This document shows, in pieces, positions 32,427 through 38,706 of a DNA stretch of 64,000 nt. A program made the position numbers and the translations under genes. The notes under the pieces are model-generated. The model saw only the letters and a list, made by a program, of their open reading frames with translations. It did not search any database and was not told the DNA's origin. The stretch is from assembly GCA_016794465.1 (NCBI GenBank), contig JAEUKA010000014.1:62001-126000 (forward strand), read 5' to 3'. Within the stretch, counting starts at the first letter, position 1; the number at the start of each line of letters is the position of its first letter. This DNA is from Myxococcales bacterium. Lineage in GTDB: Bacteria > Myxococcota_A > Polyangia > Palsa-1104 > JAEUJZ01.

Positions 32427-33302
32427 CTATTCCGATCGAGATACTGCGAGCGAGTACACAAGCGGGATCATGCCGGGATGATCACGGAACCAGAACTCTG
32501 CGTTCCTCGACGAGGACGACGCGGCAGAAGGCTGTCCTTGTGGCTGCTGATCGTCTTTGCGAACCATGTTCGAGAAGATATCAAACGGAGAGGAGTCGTA
32601 CTCTGCCAGCTGATCGAGACGGAGTCCTACCGATAGGAGTGCCGTGATGACATCTGCGAGTGGATGATTCCAGCCATGCTCTCTGTACGAGATCTGGGCC
32701 GAGCGCTCTGCATAGGTACCGCTGCCTGCTTCCGTGATCGGCCCCCTGTTAAAGTACGGATAGCGAATCGACAGATCTGGACCGACCTGGGACATCCACA
32801 CATAGGGGTGAAACTCGACGAGAACGAAGCGACCACCGGGCTTCAGACTCTCTTTGATGACCTGGGCCCAGGGACGCAGATCGGGAAGCCAGCCGGTCAC
32901 TCCGAACGATGAAAAGACGATGTCAAACGACTCCTGAACATGAGAACGGGTGTCGTAGACATTGCACTCCACAAAGCGAGCCGCTGCAGAAAGTCCGACT
33001 TCTTCCGCAAGACGCCGCGCCAGCACGATCGCTTTGGCAGAAAAATCGACCCCGGTGACCTGCGCTCCCTTCCGCGCCCAAGAGAGGGTATCGAGTCCGA
33101 AGTGACACTGCAGATGAAGCAGGCTCTTGCCGGTGACATCTCCGACGAGACGTTCCTCCAGCGGAGTCAGCGACGACTGCCCACTACGGAATCCGTCCAC
33201 ATCGTAAAAGCGACTCTGTGCGTGGACTTCAACCCGCGCATCCCAGGCCTGCTGATTGTCTTGAAACAGAGGACTCCAATCGGGACGATCTGTGCTGGAC
33301 AT
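32427..33302 (-). CDS. Class I SAM-dependent methyltransferase
   Basis: A 291-aa protein from the ATG at 33302. The SAM-binding motif is LLHLQCHFGLDTLSWARKG with GVDFSAKAI and later FDIVFSSFGVTGWLPDL and LKPGGRFVLVEFHP. The HFGLDTL form of motif I is characteristic of a widespread small-molecule methyltransferase group. The substrate is unknown. It lies 96 bases after the small gene at 33399 in the same direction and may have been cotranscribed with the now broken V4R gene. Confidence 0.88.
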   Translation of the reverse strand: MSSTDRPDWSPLFQDNQQAWDARVEVHAQSRFYDVDGFRSGQSSLTPLEERLVGDVTGKSLLHLQCHFGLDTLSWARKGAQVTGVDFSAKAIVLARRLAEEVGLSAAARFVECNVYDTRSHVQESFDIVFSSFGVTGWLPDLRPWAQVIKESLKPGGRFVLVEFHPYVWMSQVGPDLSIRYPYFNRGPITEAGSGTYAERSAQISYREHGWNHPLADVITALLSVGLRLDQLAEYDSSPFDIFSNMVRKDDQQPQGQPSAASSSSRNAEFWFRDHPGMIPLVYSLAVSRSE

Positions 33303-33398
33303 AGGCGCACTGTATGCGAACCAAAAGGCGCAGAGGAAGCAGAATTCACTGCGGCAGACTCCAAGTAGGGAGTGCTCTGTAGCGATTCCCAAGGCAGT

Positions 33399-33656
33399 CT
33401 AAAGATCACGGAGCAGCAGGGTGAGCTCTTTGCGAACCGCCGCTTCCTTTTCAGGACTCGTGAATCGACCGACTCCTGCTGCGAGGAAGGGAATCAGCGA
33501 ATGCAGAGAGGCCTTGCTCAACGTCTCTGGTGTCACGCCGACCCGCTTACACTGCGCAGCCAACACCGGCCATGGAAATCCCGTGTATTTGCGCAGTACG
33601 TCAAATACCTGCTGCGCAACCGCCGAGAGCTTGGCTCCCTCGGGCGGTCGGTTCAT
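33399..33656 (-). CDS. Small helical protein coupled to the V4R gene
   Basis: An 85-aa protein, mostly helical (AVAQQVFDVLRKYTGFPWPVLAAQ, ETLSKASLHSLIPFLAAG, SPEKEAAVRKELTLLL). No family recognised. Its ATG overlaps the V4R stop by four bases (ATGA), so translation was coupled to that gene. With the V4R gene now split by an inserted element, expression of this protein depends on transcription crossing or starting in the element. It may be a V4R partner. Confidence 0.58.
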   Translation of the reverse strand: MNRPPEGAKLSAVAQQVFDVLRKYTGFPWPVLAAQCKRVGVTPETLSKASLHSLIPFLAAGVGRFTSPEKEAAVRKELTLLLRDL

Positions 33657-34086
33657 CCCTTCTGCCCCCGCATGCGCGCTTCGTGTCCGTCGAGTTTTTC
33701 GCTCGGCGCCATGATGAACTCGCAGGTGGTGTCACCGCGACTCAGACAGCTGATCTCGCGTCCGTGGACTTCGACGTTGAACGCGTGGGAACACCAGCCT
33801 GCGGAATAGCCCGCGCTAAACAGACAGCCACAGGTCTGCAGAGTCCGGCCCCTCTGCTTCAGCACTTCCGACTCGAACGTATTGGGATGGTAGTAGTGAA
33901 GGTAGTAGGAGTCGTCCATCGCCGGTGCACTGTCGTCGAGAATGTCGACCAGCGCCCAGCCGGCGTGCGCAAAGTGCACCGGTCCAGAGCTGAGCCGATC
34001 CAGTCCATCAGTCAGCCCCAGCCGCTCCGAAAACCGCCGCGAGTCGTTCCGCCCAATCTCCCGCGCAGAGTTGTAGATAAACTCAC
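33653..34086 (-). pseudogene. V4R-domain gene, 3' fragment (left of the inserted element)
   Basis: From the repeat at 34086 to the stop at 33653 the frame encodes the last 139 residues of a XylR-N/V4R-type sensor, after the shared residues EFIY. It includes GPVHFAHAGWALVDI, TCGCLFSAGYSAGWCSHAF and SRGDTTCEFIM, the Cys-containing V4R signature. The 5' fragment is at 37255-37481. Joining both across the 16-base repeat gives an unbroken 214-codon gene. In place, the fragment has no start of its own with a good ribosome site; an upstream in-frame ATG at 34339 lies inside the element and would add element-derived residues. Confidence 0.85.
34071..34086 (+). repeat. attL: 16-bp core repeat
   Basis: The sequence ttgtagataaactcac is identical to the copy at 37255-37270. 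Flanking bases differ at once on both sides. On the minus strand it carries the codons for part of Arg-Glu-Phe-Ile-Tyr-Asn of the V4R gene. Confidence 0.9.
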
Positions 34087-34131
34087 CCTGGCTGCTCGAC
34101 AGCGACGGTATAGCATACGAATCTGGGAACG

Positions 34132-34175
34132 GTGGTCCTTTTGTGGTCCACAACTTTGGGGAGGGAGTGGACCAC
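34132..34175 (+). promoter_or_regulatory. Candidate integrase arm-type sites
   Basis: Two direct copies of GTGGTCC (34132-34138, 34143-34149) and an inverted copy (34169-34175) lie 45-105 bases inside attL. The latter two belong to a nine-base perfect dyad (GTGGTCCAC at 34143-34151, GTGGACCAC at 34167-34175). Another GTGGTCC lies at 37138-37144 inside attR. They could also be a terminator for the nucleotidyltransferase gene, which ends at 34215. Confidence 0.4.
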
Positions 34176-34214
34176 GCGAGTAGGAACCGCGTTCTGTCGA
34201 CGAGGCTGCAATTC

Positions 34215-34808
34215 CTAACGCAACTGCGACTGCAATAGCGCCCGCCGCAGCAGATCATCGGTCCCCAGTTCGACAGCCCAGCGCTCGATGTACGGAAGGT
34301 CGAGCACCGGACCACTGATGCGCAACACCTCGACGACATCTCGCCACTGCTTTGAAGACTCTTCGCCGCCGGCCCGATACCACAGGAGCTTGCGCAGCAC
34401 CGTATCTTCGGGCGACTTCACAAATAGAGTCTCTCCCGTTGAACGGACCCGCACGCGCTGGCGCCTCTGAAACTCCATCTCATCGTAACGAGCAGAGCCG
34501 AGCGCAAAAAAATCGATCTTGGTCACGAGCGGCAGGTAGAAGAAGTTCGCGCAGCTCCCGTGGATCAGTGCATCGCGGAGCATGTCGGTATCAACCTCGA
34601 AGTCGTCGCCGAGCTTTTCGGCAAACGCCTGCACCCGCTGCGGACGCATCGCAACCACAAAGTCGATGTCGTTGGTTGCCCGTGGCTCACCATGCAAAGA
34701 GCTGGCGACGCTACCCCCGACGAAATAGTCGCAGCCCAAAGCATCCAGCACATCACCGATTCGCAGCGCCAGGTCGAGCGAATCTTTGATCGGCTCCACA
34801 ATGCTCAT
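34215..34808 (-). CDS. Nucleotidyltransferase-fold protein (AbiEii/MNT-like), probable toxin or modifier
   Basis: A 197-aa protein with a minimal nucleotidyltransferase core: VGGSVASSLHGEPRATNDIDFVVAM supplies the GGS and DxD motifs in two blocks, and KIDFFAL a third Asp. The later segment SPEDTVLRKLLWYRAGGEES with QWRDVVEVLRI is typical of a large family of uncharacterised genes that pair with a short helical protein, as here. Relatives in AbiEii and MenA/MNT systems add nucleotides to tRNA or to a partner. The ATG at 34808 is four bases after the partner's stop. It is cargo of the integrated element and the most likely defence or addiction component. Confidence 0.72.
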   Translation of the reverse strand: MSIVEPIKDSLDLALRIGDVLDALGCDYFVGGSVASSLHGEPRATNDIDFVVAMRPQRVQAFAEKLGDDFEVDTDMLRDALIHGSCANFFYLPLVTKIDFFALGSARYDEMEFQRRQRVRVRSTGETLFVKSPEDTVLRKLLWYRAGGEESSKQWRDVVEVLRISGPVLDLPYIERWAVELGTDDLLRRALLQSQLR

Positions 34809-34812
34809 GCCA

Positions 34813-35064
34813 TCACGTTGCATCTGGCGGAATGTCGCGGAACGCACGCGCCACAGTCACCCGACCGTAGAGACGCACCGCCAGCCGAACCCGTAGCTCC
34901 GCTTCACTCGCGCCAGGGAATCGCTGCCGAATCCCCGCCAAGGCCAGCTCACGCACGCCCATGCTCAGCCGCATCGCTGCCTCCAGCCGCTTTTCCGGCG
35001 ACATTCGGCGAAGCAGCTCGTGGTAACGCTCGTCAGCAGTGGGCGATGTATCAAGCGTCGGCAT
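34813..35064 (-). CDS. Small helical partner of the nucleotidyltransferase (putative antitoxin)
   Basis: An 83-aa protein from the ATG at 35064. It is helical and charged (DERYHELLRRMSPEKRLEAA, GVRELALAGIRQRFPGASEAE, RVRLAVRLYGRVTVARAFRD). The pattern, RRMSPEKRLEAA followed by RELALAGIRQRFP and a LYG near the end, is one I associate with short genes upstream of nucleotidyltransferases in many bacteria. Four bases separate it from the next gene. The antitoxin role is inferred only from size, order and pairing. Confidence 0.62.
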   Translation of the reverse strand: MPTLDTSPTADERYHELLRRMSPEKRLEAAMRLSMGVRELALAGIRQRFPGASEAELRVRLAVRLYGRVTVARAFRDIPPDAT

Positions 35065-35135
35065 CGTCAGCGAGCGTAGCAGAAGTGAGCGCCCGAGGAA
35101 CGATTTCGTCTCGCGGTGCTGAACCTCAAGGCCGG

Positions 35136-35816
35136 TCACTGGTTCCGGAGCGACTTGCATGCGCGATCGAGCCAGCCAGACGGCAGCCACTTGGTCGTGG
35201 GGCGCGCACCGGGCTTGCAAACGAGGTTGCCGCCCTCGACCAGAACGGAGATATCGGGCCAACGTGATGAGCCGGCGAATACGACGGACCATCCATCGGC
35301 AGTGTCGACAGGGACGAGGAGCGCGGGTAACTCGAGCGAGAACTCTATTCCGTCGCGCTTGCCGGTGACCCGCGACCACAGCTTGCCGCCCGACTTGCAC
35401 ACCAGATCGTGTCCGCGCGACTTGCAGATCTCGCGATACGCTTTGCCTGCGGCGGCGGGGTCCTTAGGCTCGATCGCCTTGGCGTGAAGGAAGCACGCGA
35501 TCCAGTTCGAGTCATCGCACTCTGTTTCCCACACCTTCACCGCCACGTCCCGCTGTTGCTTGATGCCGATGCCTGTCCACAGATGCGCGAGGTAGCGATC
35601 GCACGTGATCGGTGCGTGACGGCACCTCGTCACTTGGTCGCGCGCGGGCGGTACGTTCTCACCTTCGAGCGGAGTGAACGGCGAGTACAGGGCAAGCACA
35701 CAAGCGGCCGGGTCGCCAGCTTCGCATCGAATCGCGCAGGTGTCCTTGTCCGTGCAAGGCGCTGCAGAAGCGAACGAGGGAACCAATGCCAAGACAGCCA
35801 GCATCCAGGTCTTCAT
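35136..35816 (-). CDS. Exported Cys-containing protein, element cargo
   Basis: A 226-aa protein with a clean signal peptide (MKTWMLAVLALVPSFASA before APCTDKD). About ten Cys occur in the mature chain (PCTDKDTCAIRCEAGDPAACV, RCRHAPITCDRY, ETECDDSNWIACFLHAKA). The spacing of GDPAACV, SNWIACF and a KAYREICKSRG segment resembles Sel1/TPR-like repeats with disulphides found in myxobacterial exported proteins. The C-terminal half has beta-strand-like stretches (DGIEFSLELPALLVPV, GWSVVFAGSSRWPD). Unusual as cargo of a small integrase element. The function is unknown. Confidence 0.65.
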   Translation of the reverse strand: MKTWMLAVLALVPSFASAAPCTDKDTCAIRCEAGDPAACVLALYSPFTPLEGENVPPARDQVTRCRHAPITCDRYLAHLWTGIGIKQQRDVAVKVWETECDDSNWIACFLHAKAIEPKDPAAAGKAYREICKSRGHDLVCKSGGKLWSRVTGKRDGIEFSLELPALLVPVDTADGWSVVFAGSSRWPDISVLVEGGNLVCKPGARPTTKWLPSGWLDRACKSLRNQ

Positions 35817-36014
35817 GCTGCCGGACACTAAATACCGATAAGAACGTAGTCAATGGAAAGCATAGGTTGCGTGGGCGACGCGTCCATGGCCAAGGCGCTC
35901 GCTGCCCTGAGCGTTGCGCCGAGACACTCATTTGTAGCTGGATTGCGCTTTGCGCCTGCCGCCGCACTACTGTGTGGCGCCGTTCTGCCGACCATGAGCC
36001 TGTGTTTGGGAGCC

Positions 36015-37112
36015 TCACCCTCGCAGTGTCAGGCGGCGGATTTCGGTGGCAACGAAGTCTTGGCTCAGGTGGGCATAGATCTGGGTCTGTTTGATGTCGG
36101 CGTGGCCGAGGAGGCGCTGTAGGGTCAGGATGCTTCCGCCATTCATCATGAACAGAGAGGCAAAGGAGTGCCTCAGAATGTGCCATGGTGCTGACGGTAT
36201 CGGCAGCTGCGCGGCATCATAAAATCGCACAAGACATGGTGACCGCGTCGGCATCCGCCACTTTCCCAGAATCGGACACGGACAGACGAGTCTCTCTGGA
36301 GTTTCAGGACAGATTCCCTTCCAGCTACGGAGCGTCACTGCAAGCTCGGGGGCTATCGGAATCGTTCTCTCCTTGCCGCTCTTGGTGGTGGTCCGATTGT
36401 AGCTTCGCTTGACGGTGATGATGCCTGCGCCCAAGTTGATGTCCGAAAAGCGGAGTCCGCAGATCTCCCCGACCCGCAGACCACCATAGATACCTAGCTG
36501 AATCGCCACCGCAATCGAGGCATCGTGCAGACTGCTTTTCGCTTTCTGCTCGGCCACATCGAGCAGCCGTAACGCTTCCTCTTTGGTTAGGAATTGCAGG
36601 CGCATCGTCGCGGTCGGCTGACGAAGACCTTGCAGAGGATTGCTTAGAAGGAATCCCTTGCGCGTTGCCCATGACAACAGCAGCGCAAGGCTCGCAAGCT
36701 TGTTGCGCGCCGTATTGGGCATGTAGGTACGGACCAGGCGATTCCGAAAGCGCTCAGCTGCATCGACGGAAAATGTCGAAATCGGCAGCTCACCAATGTC
36801 CTTCAGGACCGAGACGAACACGTAGCGCTGCTTCTGTCTCCATCGTGTCAAATCCCGTATCCGCGGGTTGTCATATTCGGAGAGGAATCGCTCGGTAAGC
36901 TGCGCCATCGTGAGCCGCAGTGGCTCTTCGCGTTCGGGCACCCCGAGTTTGCCACGAGCGATGCGCGCTTCAATCTCGATGAGCATCCGCCGGGCTTCGG
37001 CCTGGGTCGGCTGTTTTGAGGCCCGCTGCTTGCGCTTGCCATCGACATCGACGAAGCGCAGATACCAGCCAATGAACTTCCCGTTCTTCTGCTTACGAAT
37101 CACCTCTCCCAT
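36015..37112 (-). CDS. int: Tyrosine site-specific recombinase (integrase)
   Basis: A 365-aa phage-type integrase. Residues 1-60 form an arm-binding-like N-terminal part (GWYLRFVDVDGKRKQRASK), about 70-165 the SAM-like core-binding domain, and about 180-360 the catalytic domain. All the active-site residues are visible: Arg in IYGGLRVGEICGLRF, Lys region in TTTKSGKERTIPI, HILRHSFASLF (His-x2-Arg), LLGHADIKQTQIYAHLS (His and nucleophile Tyr). The start has GGGG upstream. It lies 142 bases from attR and points away from it. The enzyme looks intact, so excision and restoration of the V4R gene are possible, though no excisionase is seen. Confidence 0.94.
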   Translation of the reverse strand: MGEVIRKQKNGKFIGWYLRFVDVDGKRKQRASKQPTQAEARRMLIEIEARIARGKLGVPEREEPLRLTMAQLTERFLSEYDNPRIRDLTRWRQKQRYVFVSVLKDIGELPISTFSVDAAERFRNRLVRTYMPNTARNKLASLALLLSWATRKGFLLSNPLQGLRQPTATMRLQFLTKEEALRLLDVAEQKAKSSLHDASIAVAIQLGIYGGLRVGEICGLRFSDINLGAGIITVKRSYNRTTTKSGKERTIPIAPELAVTLRSWKGICPETPERLVCPCPILGKWRMPTRSPCLVRFYDAAQLPIPSAPWHILRHSFASLFMMNGGSILTLQRLLGHADIKQTQIYAHLSQDFVATEIRRLTLRG

Positions 37113-37184
37113 TCGCTTGCCCCGGTTTGGGCCTCCCGTGGTCCCCGCATGCTGGGACAGGCCTCGTCAGTGCGGTAGAGTTCG

Positions 37185-37481
37185 CTACTGTAAGCCGCTG
37201 CCTACACCGTCGGAACCACCGAATATCATTTGTTTTTCACGTAAGCCAGATCGCTTGTAGATAAACTCACGGGCGGCTTCTTCTCCGAAGGCGTCGCTGA
37301 GTGCGTCGAACCAGCTGAGGTAGAGGCTCTCGGCGCGGACCATCACATAACGGTCGCCACCGACGTGAATCGTGCCGCGCTCTGGGGCACGCTGGATGTC
37401 GGAAAACAGCTGCTCGACGAACTTTTCGGCACGAGCAAACGGCGGCTCAAAGGCAGGAGGAACGCGAACACTCCGTAGCAT
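37185..37481 (-). pseudogene. V4R-domain gene, 5' fragment (right of the inserted element)
   Basis: Starts at 37481 with CGGAG six bases upstream. The first 75 codons (through AAREFIY) belong to the V4R sensor and include VGGDRYVMVRAESLYLSWF, similar to XylR-N domains that precede V4R. After the repeat at 37255-37270 the frame runs into the element for about 23 foreign residues to a stop at 37185. The product is a truncated 98-aa protein lacking the V4R core. The rest of the gene is at 33653-34086. Confidence 0.82.
37255..37270 (+). repeat. attR: 16-bp core repeat
   Basis: Identical to 34071-34086. It lies within codons 71-76 of the V4R gene. The right flank continues the V4R coding sequence toward its start at 37481; the left flank is element DNA. 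Confidence 0.9.
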
Positions 37482-37565
37482 GGGGGACTCCGCTCAGCGA
37501 TGGTTGTGGTCGTTCCACAGTATCACGCCGAGCGGCGCTACCGGACGCTCCAAAAAAGAGGCATC

Positions 37566-38615
37566 CTAGAGTCCTTTTTTCAGCTGTTCCAGGCCGTAGC
37601 GGCTGCGATCGAGGTTCCAGGCGGAGCCAAGCAGATAGTCGCTGGCCGCCGGTCGATCGAGGAGTGTCCACTGAAAGTACGCAGTGGTGAACTTGATGGC
37701 GAGCCGCATCGTCGTCGCCCGATCCGCACTTGCGAGTCCACAGCTATCGGGATAGGTCGATACAAAGTCCCCGAGGGTGGCACCGTTGAAGGTCAGCGCC
37801 GCCGCTGCGCCCGAGACACGAGAATAGAACGCCTCGAAGTTGGCGTCGGGCGGCGTACACGGCAGGATTCCCGGCTCTCCAATCTTGCTGAGCAGCTCAC
37901 CGAGGAACACCACCGGCGTGTCTTTGCCCTGCGCAATGGCGCTCGAGTCGGCCAGCCCGTCGAGCGACTCGACGAAGCTCAGCACCGCGACCGGATCGAT
38001 CACCAGCGCCGAGCGAATCGCCAGCGTGGTCTTGCTCAGCGCCGACAGCGCGACCATTCCCCCCAGCTGGTAACCAAAGACTCCGACGTGATCCGCGATC
38101 AGCCGATCTTTGACCTCGGACGACTGGGTAAGGTGCGGCAGCAGCGCCAGCACACTGTCTCGATAGCGAATCTGCCGTCGCTCATCGCTGACTTTGACCA
38201 GCGCCACCGCAATGCCATGACTCGCAAGTCGGTCGGCATACGGTCGCAGCTGGGGGAGCGGCAAGCTCTGCGCCGGCAGCATCACCACGAGCGGATAGCT
38301 TGGCTTCTTCGACGACGGAGTCATGCCATCGTCACTCGGCCACACCAGCGTCAGCTTGTTCTGCGACAGGTTCAGCGCGCCCGGAACCATCAGCTCCTGA
38401 CTCGCGACTTGAAACGGCCCCGCCTCATTGGGGTCCGTGCGGGGATTGACCAAGTCCGGCGGCATCGTCATGTCGGATACCGGCGGCGACGGCTGACACG
38501 AGGCATCCCCGCAGACCGTCCGCTCAATCACGGAAAACGAACAGCCAGCGAGAAGCGGCAGGGTCAGCGCGGCCAGGCTCAAAGCGACTCGGAACGACCG
38601 ACGAGTGTTCTTCAT
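37566..38615 (-). CDS. Alpha/beta-hydrolase-fold lipoprotein lacking the usual nucleophile
   Basis: A 349-aa protein with a perfect lipobox (LLAGC, Cys25 region) and the start at 38615. The body looks like the polyester/lipase-type alpha/beta hydrolases: SYPLVVMLPAQSL, YADRLASHGIAVALV, HVGVFGYQLGGMVALSAL and SALVIDPVAVLS. The nucleophile elbow, normally G-x-S-x-G, reads G-Y-Q-L-G, so the catalytic Ser is Gln. It may be a non-enzymatic surface protein. It is divergent from mutS, with 91 bases between starts. Confidence 0.75.
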   Translation of the reverse strand: MKNTRRSFRVALSLAALTLPLLAGCSFSVIERTVCGDASCQPSPPVSDMTMPPDLVNPRTDPNEAGPFQVASQELMVPGALNLSQNKLTLVWPSDDGMTPSSKKPSYPLVVMLPAQSLPLPQLRPYADRLASHGIAVALVKVSDERRQIRYRDSVLALLPHLTQSSEVKDRLIADHVGVFGYQLGGMVALSALSKTTLAIRSALVIDPVAVLSFVESLDGLADSSAIAQGKDTPVVFLGELLSKIGEPGILPCTPPDANFEAFYSRVSGAAAALTFNGATLGDFVSTYPDSCGLASADRATTMRLAIKFTTAYFQWTLLDRPAASDYLLGSAWNLDRSRYGLEQLKKGL

Positions 38616-38706
38616 GGGAATAGACGGGGTGGTTGTAGCTAGACCCCTTCGCGCAAATCGTAGCACGCGCTTTACCTGGCGTTCGCTGGTCTGCTAAAGC
38701 GCTGCC

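Larger units (their letters stand above)
34071..37270. mobile_element. Integrated tyrosine-integrase element inserted in a V4R gene
   Basis: The element spans about 3.18 kb plus the second core copy. It is bounded by exact 16-base direct repeats and encodes an intact tyrosine integrase next to the right end, a secreted protein, a small protein and a nucleotidyltransferase, all on the minus strand. The host V4R gene reads through perfectly when the element is removed: the codon phase at the two cores matches and the join gives 214 codons. There are no transfer, replication or excisionase genes that I can see. It therefore resembles a small integrative island rather than a phage. Codon use looks similar to its surroundings. 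Confidence 0.9.

Noticed and set aside
34087..34339. N-terminal extension of the V4R 3' fragment into the element (ATG at 34339)
   Set aside because: The extension is element DNA overlapping the nucleotidyltransferase gene in another frame, rich in Cys and Ser and not protein-like.
35853..36122. Plus-strand ORF of 89 codons inside the integrase element
   Set aside because: It overlaps the integrase 3' end, has no ribosome site, and its sequence shows no clear fold; all other element genes are on the minus strand.
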